Below are positions 36,220 to 44,759 of a stretch of DNA of 64,000 bases, piece by piece; the stretch's first letter is position 1, and each line of letters starts with the position of its first letter. The notes below the pieces were generated by a model. That model had not been told where the DNA came from and made no database searches. It saw nothing but the letters and a program-made list of their open reading frames with translations. This DNA comes from Bacteroidaceae bacterium (GTDB lineage Bacteria > Bacteroidota > Bacteroidia > Bacteroidales > Bacteroidaceae), in the NCBI GenBank assembly GCA_900771425.1, contig CAAGNV010000032.1, forward strand, positions 1-64,000, in the 5' to 3' direction. A program made the translations under genes and the position numbers.

Positions 36220-36326
36220 TTCGAAGCAGTGGGTTTTCATGTCCGAAGCAGTGGGTTTTTGTGCCCGAACTTATGTAACTTCGGGGCTGAAGGTACACTG
36301 CTTCGAGACTAAACGTACACTTCTTC
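36220..36326 (+). repeat. Intergenic repeat element (CTTCG type), copy C
   Basis: About 107 bases just after the OPT stop. Two CGAAGCAGTGGGTTTT units (36221 and 36243) are followed by inverted-sense units such as GTACACTGCTTCGAGAC and GTACACTTCTTCGGAGC, so the element is roughly two-fold symmetric with a 22-base period. It aligns with the reverse complement of 58757-58863 at about 83 of 107 positions by eye. Confidence 0.75.
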
Positions 36327-36378
36327 GGAGCAAAACATATGGAAGGTTGTTGAAAAATCCCTTCATTTGCACAAAATT

Positions 36379-36414
36379 AGTCTGGTTTCTCGGTAGCGAA
36401 ACTGGACTTTTTGT
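36379..36414 (+). terminator. Terminator-like hairpin upstream of the ECF sigma gene
   Basis: Stem AGTCTGGTTTC/GAAACTGGACT, 11 bp with two G-U pairs and an 8-base loop, followed by TTTTTGTG. It lies only about 28 bases before the sigma factor ATG. It may end the OPT operon or attenuate the sigma gene. A TTCATTTG box at 36362-36369 could be a promoter upstream of it. Confidence 0.5.
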
Positions 36415-36441
36415 GTTATTGTAGTAGAGAAAGTTAAAAAA

Positions 36442-36942
36442 ATGACAATGGAGATACAAGAGTTCATACATAGTGCAATGCGACTGCGAGGTAATTTGCT
36501 TCGGCAGGCAAGGCACTATTTGGATGATGAAGGTGATGCTGAGGATGCTGTTCAGGAGACTCTTGTAAAGTTATGGCTGTTGAGAGACCGGATTGCAGAT
36601 ACTACGAAGATGAAGAACATGTCAATGGTCGTATGCAAGAATGTGTCACTGAATATGTTGAGGGGGAGAAGGCCGTCGGTACCTATAGAAACGGCAGAAG
36701 TGATTGCTATGCACGACAATCCGCAGGTGATGCTTGAGGAGCGTGAAAGCAGACAGAAATTGAAACATGGCATAGCTGCACTGACAGACAAGCAACGAGC
36801 CATACTGAGAATGAGGAATGTGGAAAACATGTCGTACGGCGACATAGCAAAGATAATAGGAACATCGGAATCTTCCGTTCGCGGAATGATAAGCAAGGCA
36901 CGACTTGCACTCTTAAATAAAATGAAAGGAGAAGGTGAATGA
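36442..36942 (+). CDS. ECF-type RNA polymerase sigma factor
   Basis: 166 aa with the sigma-70 region 2 (about 8-75, ARHYLDDEGDAEDAVQETLVKLWLLRD) and region 4 helix-turn-helix (about 108-158, ALTDKQRAILRMRNVENMSYGDIAKIIGTSESSVRGMISKARLALL). Region 3 is absent, as in group 4 (ECF) factors. ATG 36442 or 36448 are both possible. The stop overlaps the next start by 4 bases (ATGA), the usual coupling of an ECF factor to its inhibitor. Stimulus and regulon are unknown. Confidence 0.92.
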   Translation: MTMEIQEFIHSAMRLRGNLLRQARHYLDDEGDAEDAVQETLVKLWLLRDRIADTTKMKNMSMVVCKNVSLNMLRGRRPSVPIETAEVIAMHDNPQVMLEERESRQKLKHGIAALTDKQRAILRMRNVENMSYGDIAKIIGTSESSVRGMISKARLALLNKMKGEGE

Positions 36943-37610
36943 AACAGACAAAGGAATACATACAAGAACTCCTCGATAGGTTCGATTGCGGTCAAACCAC
37001 TGAGGCTGAAGAGTTGTGGCTGGCGGACTATTTCCATAATGCAGAAACCGTCCCTGATGAATGTAAGGCGCACAAGGAATTGTTCGAGAGCTTCAAAACC
37101 GATGCTTACGACTTCAGCCAAGAAGAACTGGATGCAATGCTGGTTCCAGTAGATGGCATGAAGGCAAAGGTGGTGCGCCTGTGGCCTTGGTTGGTAGCAG
37201 CGTGTGTGGCAGGTGCGTTGGTATTGTTCCTGATGCCGCCGAAAACGACAGACAAACCGGTTGATGAACGTCCCGCAATTGCCAAGGCTGAACCTGTTCC
37301 AACCATCAAAGCCGAACAGAAGGAAGACATTCCCGAAACGGAATCAACCAGCGAAGTATCGGAATCGAAAAGGCAAAGCAAGGTGAAGCCTAAAACGGCA
37401 GTTGCGCAACAACCTGCAGAAGAAGAACCCGCTGACGAACCAGTGCAGATGAGCGATGAAACCAAGATGGAACTGCTCATGGCTTACCTCACCGGCAGCG
37501 ATCAACTGCAAGAGGAGAAAGTGATTGACCCTGAAGAAGAAATACGGCAAATACGCCAACGGGGTGAACTCCTGCTCAGTATGTGCAATCCAAGTGATAA
37601 CTCAAACTAA
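36939..37610 (+). CDS. Single-pass membrane protein, putative anti-sigma factor
   Basis: 223 aa. A cytoplasmic helical N-terminus (about 1-78, acidic, LLDRFDCGQTTEAEELWLADYF) is followed by one membrane helix (about 81-100, WPWLVAACVAGALVLFLMPP), then a Pro/Glu/Lys-rich outside region (about 101-185) and a short helical end. The N-terminus resembles the small helical segments of Bacteroidota anti-sigma factors, and the 4-base overlap with the ECF gene supports that role. No clear zinc motif (HxxxCxxC) is visible. The function is inferred from topology and context. Confidence 0.7.
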   Translation: MKQTKEYIQELLDRFDCGQTTEAEELWLADYFHNAETVPDECKAHKELFESFKTDAYDFSQEELDAMLVPVDGMKAKVVRLWPWLVAACVAGALVLFLMPPKTTDKPVDERPAIAKAEPVPTIKAEQKEDIPETESTSEVSESKRQSKVKPKTAVAQQPAEEEPADEPVQMSDETKMELLMAYLTGSDQLQEEKVIDPEEEIRQIRQRGELLLSMCNPSDNSN

Positions 37611-37646
37611 TACAATAACTATAACTCAAACTAAAACAATAAGATT

Positions 37647-38951
37647 ATGAAACGCATATTATTCCTTATCATATTGGCAACAACACAGGTTGCTGTTTCT
37701 GCCCAGACCAATCCAAAGATTCAGGCACTCCAAACTCATCTCAAAGAAAAAGGGGTGAAAGTCCCTATGAAATTCAGTAACATCGACGGCGACGGACTGC
37801 GCATGAACTTTAGCATATCCATGCCTCTGTACGATGATGACAAATGGTTTGCTGACTATGTGGAGGTCGTTGACGTTGACTCGCTGTTCAAGAATCTCTC
37901 AGGCGTAGCGATGGACGAGAAAGGCAATTACACCATCAATGGCATGAAGATACAAGAGTGGCGTATAGGCGGCAAGAGCGTAATGGTTGATGGTAAGATC
38001 GTTATGGAAAATGCTGAGTCGAAGATTGACAGCAGCTTTCGTGCAAAGGCAGCCACAAACCGTGACGTCTATAACCTGGTTCGCCACACTATAGCCGAAC
38101 TGCAGGAAGACGCTGCAGAGAGTTACAGCTATGAGTATCACAAGAACGGTGCAGACACCATTATCACTACCATAGCACTCCGTCACCCTTGCAACGACAA
38201 CCAACAAGTGTACACCTATAAGTTTGACAGCAGCCCTGTGCCTCAGGTGCAACGGGCACCCGAATGGATACATTTTGATTATAAAAACACTGAAAAAATA
38301 TATTTAACCTCCCCTTATGTACCATTGGCGAATGCCTATTTCCGTTACAATGGCATCATAGATTCTACGCTTGCTGCCACCAAGGACTTCGATTTCGCAA
38401 CGCTGCAGAAGAAACTTGATCCATTGTTCAAGAGCAAAAGTATTAAGAGACATACTCTGCTCTGCCGTCACGACCAATCATTTGACCGTTATGCCTACAA
38501 CGACAGCCTGATCAGGATAGGACAACCCAGAAAGACAATCCAGTCGATGACATTCAGAAGTATGGGACCAGGCGGCGAAAGTCGTTACACCATATACAAG
38601 TTCACAAGCGAGGAGCAGGCAAGAAATGTGCTGAACCAAGTGATGGACTGCATACGCCAACAGATAGATGCTGACCCATATCAGGCATACGAGGTAGTGT
38701 ATGACGCATACTTTGGCACCTCAGTACCCACTACAATATTTACTGCACTACCTTGCTCGGAAACAATAATCGCTTACCGCAAGGACAAAACCATGGCAGT
38801 GAAGACGATGGAAATAAAAACATACATGGATCCAGATGGTTTCTACTTCATCTTCAATGAGTGCCAGGGTGACGATACCTTCCCTTACGAATGGAAAACC
38901 CTGAAGGAATTCATCAACGGCAAGAAGGTCTATTATAAGGATTCGCTGTAA
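37647..38951 (+). CDS. Secreted protein of unknown function in the ECF operon
   Basis: 434 aa with a signal peptide (about 1-19, VAVSAQ) and no membrane segments, cysteine pairs or catalytic motif I recognise. Mixed alpha/beta content, with repeated Tyr/Lys-rich segments such as YEYHKNGADTIITTIALRHP and YKNTEKIYLTSPYVPLANAY. It starts 37 bases after the putative anti-sigma gene, so it may be a periplasmic partner or the main target of the sigma factor (inference). The C-terminus (INGKKVYYKDSL) does not carry the tail seen in other secreted proteins here. Confidence 0.65.
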   Translation: MKRILFLIILATTQVAVSAQTNPKIQALQTHLKEKGVKVPMKFSNIDGDGLRMNFSISMPLYDDDKWFADYVEVVDVDSLFKNLSGVAMDEKGNYTINGMKIQEWRIGGKSVMVDGKIVMENAESKIDSSFRAKAATNRDVYNLVRHTIAELQEDAAESYSYEYHKNGADTIITTIALRHPCNDNQQVYTYKFDSSPVPQVQRAPEWIHFDYKNTEKIYLTSPYVPLANAYFRYNGIIDSTLAATKDFDFATLQKKLDPLFKSKSIKRHTLLCRHDQSFDRYAYNDSLIRIGQPRKTIQSMTFRSMGPGGESRYTIYKFTSEEQARNVLNQVMDCIRQQIDADPYQAYEVVYDAYFGTSVPTTIFTALPCSETIIAYRKDKTMAVKTMEIKTYMDPDGFYFIFNECQGDDTFPYEWKTLKEFINGKKVYYKDSL

Positions 38952-39000
38952 TCCAAGAATCAAGAAGGTTATCAGATTCTCTTTGTCAAGAAGAATGAGA

Positions 39001-40101
39001 TTACTTTTCGATAAATCCGTCCATGATGACTGTTGGCGTTGCTTTGCTGTCGAACGCACCAAGCTTGTAACCGCCAGGCAGACATTGTGGTTCCCAGTAG
39101 AATACACCTCGGCATCGTCTGTTGGTTTCAGTCTGCGCTTCACGGATTACACGTGACAACTGTCGGCGGCCTTCTTCCATCTTCTCTGGGTGACGCTCAT
39201 CGACTTCGTATCCTGTCTCGACAATCATGACGTCGCAGTTGTATTTCTCGCTTACGTGCCGTATGTTTGCCATGCAGTCGGTGATGATGTCGTCAGCCTT
39301 GAGTTCGGGGTGCCCGTCCATTGCCCAGTATGGATAGAGCGACATTCCTACCATGTCGAACTTTCCTCCATATTTGATTACTGTGTCGAGGTTGTTGTCG
39401 TAGATGCTCTGACGGTGACCTCGGTCAAGGTGAATGATTACGATGGCTTGCGGAAATATCTCTTTCACTGCATCATAGCCGGCACGTATGAAACCGGCAT
39501 ACTGCTGTGGCTCAGTCTTGATGTAGCCCATACTGTTCGTGATGATGGAGTGCCCCAGCGAGTCCTTTACCTCCCAACCGCGTTCGTTGGTCTTTACGCT
39601 CCAAAGCATGCCGTTGGTGGTCTCGTTGCCTACCTGTACCCAACGAGGCTTGATTCCGTTCTTCTTCAGCAATGAAAGTACCTCAACCGTGTGGTCGTGC
39701 AAATCTTGTTTCATCTCCTCGAACGAATGACCGAGCCACGCTTTTGGAATAGGTTGCTTGCCAGGGTCAGCCCATGAATCGCTGTAATGGAAATCAACCA
39801 TCAGGTCCATGCCTAACTTCTTGACGCGCCTTGCCATGGCAAGTAAACTGAATTTGTCGCAGTCGCCTCCGCGGGGATTGACCCATACGCGCATTCTTAT
39901 TGCATTCATCTGGTAATCGGTTTTCAGTAATTCAAGACATTCACGCTCTTTGCCGTTGCGGTCATGAAAGACCACGCCGTTTCGTTCCTGACCTTGAAGA
40001 AATCCTACGTCAGCACCCTTCACAAACACATTCTGCCCCTGTGCAAATGCTGTCGTCACCATTGACACGTACATTACGAATAATAAAGTTAAACGTTGCA
40101 T
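39001..40101 (-). CDS. GH53 endo-beta-1,4-galactanase, secreted
   Basis: 366 aa from ATG 40101. The signal peptide is about 1-20 (TTAFAQ). A single (beta/alpha)8 domain of the GH-A clan follows: FVKGADVGFLQ, RMRVWVNPRGGDCD, VDFHYSDSWADPGKQ, acid/base E160 in QVGNETTNGMLW and nucleophile E295 in MIVETGYEVD. The enzyme cuts beta-1,4-galactan, the side chain of type I rhamnogalacturonan. It stands alone, without SusC/SusD neighbours. A nested hairpin lies upstream (40152-40200). Confidence 0.92.
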   Translation of the reverse strand: MQRLTLLFVMYVSMVTTAFAQGQNVFVKGADVGFLQGQERNGVVFHDRNGKERECLELLKTDYQMNAIRMRVWVNPRGGDCDKFSLLAMARRVKKLGMDLMVDFHYSDSWADPGKQPIPKAWLGHSFEEMKQDLHDHTVEVLSLLKKNGIKPRWVQVGNETTNGMLWSVKTNERGWEVKDSLGHSIITNSMGYIKTEPQQYAGFIRAGYDAVKEIFPQAIVIIHLDRGHRQSIYDNNLDTVIKYGGKFDMVGMSLYPYWAMDGHPELKADDIITDCMANIRHVSEKYNCDVMIVETGYEVDERHPEKMEEGRRQLSRVIREAQTETNRRCRGVFYWEPQCLPGGYKLGAFDSKATPTVIMDGFIEK

Positions 40102-40151
40102 AATAATTGTTTGATATGAATTAATAGTTAATGATTGATAGTCGGTTGTTG

Positions 40152-40200
40152 GGTTCGGCAAGGCTATCTCTATCCATGATAGCCATCATTCCTGCCAACC
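40152..40200 (-). promoter_or_regulatory. Nested hairpin in the GH53 upstream region
   Basis: Inner stem GGCTATC (40162-40168) with GATAGCC (40178-40184). Outer stem GGTTcGGCA (40152-40160, one bulge) with TGCCAACC (40193-40200). It is 50-100 bases before the GH53 ATG and not followed by a T-tract. Whether it is transcribed, and in which direction, is uncertain. Confidence 0.35.
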
Positions 40201-40250
40201 TATATTGTGGTTGATGACTGCTTTACTCTGATTGGTCTAATAATACAATT

Positions 40251-40282
40251 AAGCCCTCACCGATGTTTTTTGGTGGGGGCTT
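40251..40282 (-). terminator. Terminator after tRNA-Arg
   Basis: An 11-bp stem with one G-U pair (40251-40261 with 40272-40282). On the minus strand it ends the pgm-tRNA-Arg unit and is followed by TTAATTGTATTATT. Confidence 0.7.
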
Positions 40283-40332
40283 TGATTATGGTTGTATCGT
40301 TGCTGTGCGTTGCCACAGCCTTTCCCCGAATG

Positions 40333-40406
40333 TGACCTCGATGGGATTCAAACCCATGACCTTCAGAACCGGAATCTGACGCTCTATTCAGCTAAGCTAC
40401 GAGGCC
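40333..40406 (-). tRNA. tRNA-Arg (anticodon CCG)
   Basis: 74 nt. The acceptor stem pairs GGCCTCG with CGAGGTC (one G-U). The anticodon stem-loop CAGA-TTCCGGT-TCTG places CCG at 34-36, decoding CGG. The T-arm ATGGG-TTTGAATC-CCAT is canonical. CCA is not encoded. It starts 29 bases after the phosphohexomutase stop on the same strand. Confidence 0.93.
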
Positions 40407-40435
40407 GAGGGGAATTAAAAATTGATAATTGAGAA

Positions 40436-42184
40436 TTATTCTACTCCGAGACTCTTGAGTATCTCTACGCACTTCGTGTCGGCTTCGGCACACAGTGTGT
40501 TATACTGCTCTGCTGACTGCATAGGTGCGAACGTCTCGATGTAGAACTTAATCTTTGGTTCAGTACCAGATGGGCGTACGCTGACCTTGGTGCCGTCCTC
40601 GGCATAGAACTGCAGCACGTTGCTGGTATCGGGCATGGTGATGTCGCTGACCTTGCCGCATGAGCAGGTTGACTTGAGTGTCTTGAAGTCTTTCATGAGT
40701 TTGACTGGTGAACCTGCGAGTTCGCGCGGTGGGTTGTTGCGGTAGTTCTCCATCATCTGTCGGATTTCGTCGGCTCCAGACTTTCCTGGACGTACTACGT
40801 TGACTGCCTTGTTGTATGAGAATCCGTACTCGAGGTATATGTCCATGAGTACGTCGTAGAGTGTCTTGCCCTGATCCTTTGCCCATGCACAGATCTCTGC
40901 GAGGAGTGAGCATGCGCTGACTGAGTCCTTGTCGCGTGTGAAGTCTTCTGCAAGGAATCCGAATGACTCTTCGCCTCCGCCTATGTATTGTTTCTTGCCT
41001 TCCTCGACGAGTATCTCGCGTGCTATCCACTTGAAGCCTGTGTAGCAGTCTTTCATCTCGATGCCGTATCGGTCGGCTATCTTCTTGACAAGTTCGGTGG
41101 TGACGATGGTCTTGACGATGAAGTCGGTATCCTGACGGAGCATGCCCTTGGCGTCGCGGTTCTTGATGATGTAGTAGAGGAATATCATCAGTGTCTGGTT
41201 GCCGTTGACGATTTGCCACTCTCCGGTGCTGTCCTTGCATGCCATTGCTATGCGGTCAGCATCAGGGTCGGATGCCATGACGATGTCGGCATTGATGCTC
41301 TTGGCGAGGTTGACTGCGAGAGTAAGTGCCTCGGCGTTCTCTGGGTTAGGTGATACGACTGTAGGGAAGTTGCCGTCCTTGATCATCTGCTCAGGCACGC
41401 AGTTGACATTTGTGAAGCCCCATGCCTTGATGGATCGTGGTATCATCATCATGCCTGCACCGTGAAGTGGTGTATAGACGATGCTGAGGTCGTGCTGGCG
41501 CTCGATGACTTCGTGGTCGATGCTGAGTGTCTTTACAGCCTCGATGTATGCCTTATCTACTTCCTCACCAATTATGGTGATGTACTGCTTGTCGCCTCCG
41601 GTCTTAACGTCTTCGTAACGAACCTTATTGACTTCAGCTATGATGCCCTTGTCGTGTGGTGCAAGCACCTGTGCTCCGTCGTCCCAGTATGCCTTGTACC
41701 CGTTGTATTCGCGTGGGTTGTGGCTTGCGGTGATGTTGACGCCGCTCTGACACTTCAGGTGGCGGATGGCAAAGCTGACTTCTGGGGTAGGGCGCATGTC
41801 CTCAAAGAGATAGACATAGATGCCGTTTGCTGCGAAGATGTCTGCCACGCGCTGAGCGAACACGTCGGAGTTGTTGCGGCAGTCCACGCCGATAACTACG
41901 CTTATTTTGTCGCGGTCGGCGAAGTTTTTGTTGAGATAGTTGGCGAGTCCCTGTGTGGCTGCGCCTACTGTATAGATGTTCATTCGGTTGGTGCCGGCTC
42001 CCATGATGCCTCGGAGTCCGCCTGTACCGAATTCAAGCGTCTGATAGAAAGAGTCGATGAGTGCAGACTTGTCTTCTGCCTCGAGCATCGCCTTGACTTC
42101 GTTTTGTGTCTTTGTGTCAAATACTTCGCTGGTAGCCCATTGCTGTGCTACTTGCTCACATTGACGTAATAATTCTGTATCCAT
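40436..42184 (-). CDS. Phosphohexomutase (phosphoglucomutase/phosphomannomutase family)
   Basis: 582 aa alpha-D-phosphohexomutase of the longer Pgm2/YhxB-like branch. The active serine lies in NITASHNPREYNGYKAYW (about 134-151). The metal loop is ASDPDADRIAMA (about 301-312). The sugar loop GGGEESFGFL and phosphate loop VRPSGTEPKIKFY are both near where expected. It interconverts hexose 1- and 6-phosphates for glycogen, LPS and nucleotide-sugar synthesis. Glucose versus mannose preference cannot be decided here. tRNA-Arg follows in the same direction. Confidence 0.92.
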   Translation of the reverse strand: MDTELLRQCEQVAQQWATSEVFDTKTQNEVKAMLEAEDKSALIDSFYQTLEFGTGGLRGIMGAGTNRMNIYTVGAATQGLANYLNKNFADRDKISVVIGVDCRNNSDVFAQRVADIFAANGIYVYLFEDMRPTPEVSFAIRHLKCQSGVNITASHNPREYNGYKAYWDDGAQVLAPHDKGIIAEVNKVRYEDVKTGGDKQYITIIGEEVDKAYIEAVKTLSIDHEVIERQHDLSIVYTPLHGAGMMMIPRSIKAWGFTNVNCVPEQMIKDGNFPTVVSPNPENAEALTLAVNLAKSINADIVMASDPDADRIAMACKDSTGEWQIVNGNQTLMIFLYYIIKNRDAKGMLRQDTDFIVKTIVTTELVKKIADRYGIEMKDCYTGFKWIAREILVEEGKKQYIGGGEESFGFLAEDFTRDKDSVSACSLLAEICAWAKDQGKTLYDVLMDIYLEYGFSYNKAVNVVRPGKSGADEIRQMMENYRNNPPRELAGSPVKLMKDFKTLKSTCSCGKVSDITMPDTSNVLQFYAEDGTKVSVRPSGTEPKIKFYIETFAPMQSAEQYNTLCAEADTKCVEILKSLGVE

Positions 42185-42221
42185 AGTGGTTAGTGGTTTT
42201 TATTATTATGAATTGATTTTG

Positions 42222-42229
42222 CAAAGATA
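42222..42229 (-). promoter_or_regulatory. -7 box of the phosphohexomutase gene
   Basis: TATCTTTG on the minus strand, 38 bases before the ATG at 42184. No good -33 match. Confidence 0.5.
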
Positions 42230-42287
42230 CGCAAAAGTTTTTAATTAAGTGGTATGTGTTGATGTTTTTTTTGAAGAGGTTCTATTC

Positions 42288-43247
42288 TCAGTTCATTATT
42301 GCAAAGTAATCGACTATTCCGAGTAGGCAGTTGTTCTTGTCGGTGACGAGGAGTGAATGGATTTGGTGTTTCTTGAACATTGCCTGTATCTGTACGAGTT
42401 TGGCGTCGGGACCGATGGTACGTGGGTGGCGTGTCATGGCATCCTTGACGGTCAGGTTGAAGAAGTTCGACTTCGATCCCTCGACGGCACGTCGTATGTC
42501 GCCGTCGGTGATGATGCCGATAGGGCGGTGTTCTTCGTCGAGTATGGCTCCGAGTCCGAGTTGACCGTTGCTGATGCTGATGATGGCATCGATGAGTTTC
42601 ATGTCGGCATCGATGATTGGCAGGTTCTCAGTGTACATCACGTCGCGTACCTTAGTCACGAGTTTCTTGCCGAGTGTGCCGGCAGGGTGGAACATGGCAA
42701 AGTCGCGCTCCTTGAAGCGTCGCTTCTCCATGAGAGCACATGCTATGGCGTCGCCCATGGCCATGGCTGCCGTAGTTGATGATGTAGGTGCGAGTCCGAG
42801 CGGACAAGCCTCCTTCTCGACCGATACGGGTATGTGAAAGTCGGAGTGTTTGGCGAGTAGTGATTCAGGGTTGCCAGTCATTGAGATAATCTTGTTGTGT
42901 CGGTCTTCAAGACACGACACGATGTGGAGTATCTCGTCGGAGTTGCCCGAGTTGGATATGAGCAGCGCGATGTCGTCGGGCATAATCATGCCGAGGTCGC
43001 CATGCAAGGCATCGAGTGGGTTGACGTAGAAGGCTGGAGTACCGGTCGAAGCAAGCGTCGCTGCTATCTTGGCAGCCACGTGTCCTGACTTTCCTACTCC
43101 CGAGACTACTACATGTCCCTTGCATTTGTATATTAGTTCGATGGCTTGGTCGAATGTCTCGTTGACTTCTATCTGAGGAATCAGTGCCAATATGGCATTA
43201 GCCTCGTCTTGGAGACACTTGATGGCCGTTTCGTGTATTGCGTTCAT
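42288..43247 (-). CDS. kdsD: Arabinose-5-phosphate isomerase (KpsF/GutQ/KdsD)
   Basis: 319 aa. The SIS domain (about 35-175) contains VVVSGVGKSGHVAAKIAATLASTGTPAFYVNPLDALHGDLGM. Two CBS domains follow (about 200-260 and 265-319, ISNGQLGLGAILDEEHRPIGIITDGDIRRAVE). It converts ribulose-5-phosphate to arabinose-5-phosphate, the precursor used by KdsA, whose gene lies immediately upstream (57 bases away). This linkage argues for LPS KDO synthesis rather than the capsule or sorbitol paralogues. Confidence 0.92.
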   Translation of the reverse strand: MNAIHETAIKCLQDEANAILALIPQIEVNETFDQAIELIYKCKGHVVVSGVGKSGHVAAKIAATLASTGTPAFYVNPLDALHGDLGMIMPDDIALLISNSGNSDEILHIVSCLEDRHNKIISMTGNPESLLAKHSDFHIPVSVEKEACPLGLAPTSSTTAAMAMGDAIACALMEKRRFKERDFAMFHPAGTLGKKLVTKVRDVMYTENLPIIDADMKLIDAIISISNGQLGLGAILDEEHRPIGIITDGDIRRAVEGSKSNFFNLTVKDAMTRHPRTIGPDAKLVQIQAMFKKHQIHSLLVTDKNNCLLGIVDYFAIMN

Positions 43248-43304
43248 AAGTGTAGAGTGAAGAGCAATGAGTTAAGTGATTATTATGGAAGGAGCAAATG
43301 ATTA

Positions 43305-44066
43305 TTATTTAAGCAATGGCGTGATGGTTGCTTCGAAGTCTTTTAAATAAAGCATGTTTGGCCCGTCGCTCAGAGCTTTTTCTGGGTCTGGATGGATTTC
43401 GAAGAAATATCCGTTTGCGCCGAATGCCTTTGCCGCAAGTGCCATGGCTGGCACGAACTCGCGGTTACCTCCCGTCTTGCCTCCTGCTGCACCTGGGCGC
43501 TGTACTGAGTGGGTACAATCCATGATGACGGTGTCGGCGTACTTTTTCATGTCGGCAATGTTGCGGAAATCCACTGCAAGGTTGTTGTATCCATAGATGT
43601 TGCCTCGTTCGGTAAGCCACACATTGTCGTTGCCGCTCTCACGCACTTTCTGTACTGGGTACTGCATGTCGTCGCCACTGAGGAACTGTGCCTTCTTGAT
43701 GTTTACGGTCTTGCCCGTACGTGCTGCAGCTACGAGCAAGTCGGTCTGACGACAGAGGAACGCAGGAATCTGTAGGATGTCGGCTACCTCGCTGACGGGG
43801 TCTGCCTGATGGCTTTCGTGGATGTCGGTGAGAATGCGGAGTCCGTAGCGCGACTTGATGTCTGCAAGCATCTGCATGCCTTTCTCCAAGCCTGGACCAC
43901 GGAACGAATGTATTGAGGTACGGTTTGCCTTGTCGAACGAAGCCTTGAAGATGATGTCGGTACCGAGTTTCTGATTGATGCGTACCAGTTCACTTGCAAC
44001 TTCGTCGAGTATATCCATGCTTTCAATAACGCATGGACCTGCTATTATGGTTATGTTCTTGTTCAT
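43305..44066 (-). CDS. kdsA: 3-deoxy-8-phosphooctulonate synthase (KDO-8-P synthase)
   Basis: 253 aa, slightly shorter than E. coli KdsA. It condenses arabinose-5-phosphate with PEP. Visible are IIAGPCVIES at the N-terminus, FKASFDKANRTS (about 40-51), SFRGPGLEKGM, the DIHESHQADPVSEVADILQIPAFLCRQTDLL region and MDCTHSVQRPGAAGGKTGGNREFV. kdsD follows at 57 bases and the phosphopantetheinyl transferase gene precedes it by 48, so all may be one long minus-strand transcript from slyD or aroC. Confidence 0.95.
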   Translation of the reverse strand: MNKNITIIAGPCVIESMDILDEVASELVRINQKLGTDIIFKASFDKANRTSIHSFRGPGLEKGMQMLADIKSRYGLRILTDIHESHQADPVSEVADILQIPAFLCRQTDLLVAAARTGKTVNIKKAQFLSGDDMQYPVQKVRESGNDNVWLTERGNIYGYNNLAVDFRNIADMKKYADTVIMDCTHSVQRPGAAGGKTGGNREFVPAMALAAKAFGANGYFFEIHPDPEKALSDGPNMLYLKDFEATITPLLK

Positions 44067-44114
44067 GCTGAATGTGCTGATTTGGTGAGGGTGAGTGAGT
44101 GTGTGTGAGTGTCG

Positions 44115-44759
44115 TCAGTCTTGGCTGACTTTGCTCGTGAGTGTAAGTACGAACTCATCGAACACCTTATATATAATAATATGTGTATCGCCGTTCATGT
44201 CTGCCATGCTGAACTGACCTTCGTAGCATAACTCGTCGAACGGCTCGACATGTAGGTCTTCCTTGAAGTCAACATCTTCCTTGCCTAATACCTTATATAC
44301 GCTTTCCTTGGCTGACCAGTGCAGAAGCATTCCGATGACTGAGTCTGCGTACTCGTCGTCTGCGATGAATTTCGACTTGATGCGTTCTACTCTTGTAGTC
44401 TGTCCTTCATCTACTTTTTCAATCTGCTCTACATCGACGCCTACTTTGTCAGTATTTGACACTGCCACTGCTACATATCCACGTGTGTGGGAAATGCTTA
44501 TGTTCAGTCCTTCGTATCGTGGCAGCAATGGTGCGCCTTGCTCGTTGTAGTCAATATGGACTTGTCTGCCGAGCATGGTGTAAAGCAATACTCGTACGGC
44601 AGTCCATTCAATCTGGCGCTTTTCGCTGGTGAAACGAAGGGCAGCCTCGTTGCTTACGCTGTCGGCATCGGGCAGGAGTCCGAGGAGTTCGTCGTAGTCT
44701 TCTGTCACGTGCCAAACCGCAACACGCGTGTTACCGAACTGATGGTCGTAGTAAATCAT
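44115..44759 (-). CDS. 4'-phosphopantetheinyl transferase (Sfp-type)
   Basis: 214 aa. The Sfp/AcpT motifs are present: GVDVEQI with metal-binding D109 and E111, and WSAKESVYKVLG with E152 and K151/K156. The upstream SISHTRGYVAVAV segment contributes the CoA-binding region. It transfers the phosphopantetheine arm of CoA to a carrier protein serine. The start overlaps the ssb stop by one base (TGATG), so translation is coupled. No carrier protein, PKS or NRPS genes are in the window, so the substrate is probably fatty-acid ACP or an unlinked carrier. Confidence 0.85.
   Translation of the reverse strand: MIYYDHQFGNTRVAVWHVTEDYDELLGLLPDADSVSNEAALRFTSEKRQIEWTAVRVLLYTMLGRQVHIDYNEQGAPLLPRYEGLNISISHTRGYVAVAVSNTDKVGVDVEQIEKVDEGQTTRVERIKSKFIADDEYADSVIGMLLHWSAKESVYKVLGKEDVDFKEDLHVEPFDELCYEGQFSMADMNGDTHIIIYKVFDEFVLTLTSKVSQD

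Noticed and set aside
36119..36424. Plus-strand open frame of 101 codons spanning the OPT end and the repeat
   Set aside because: Out-of-frame overlap of OPT, then repeat copy C and the hairpin. No family match.
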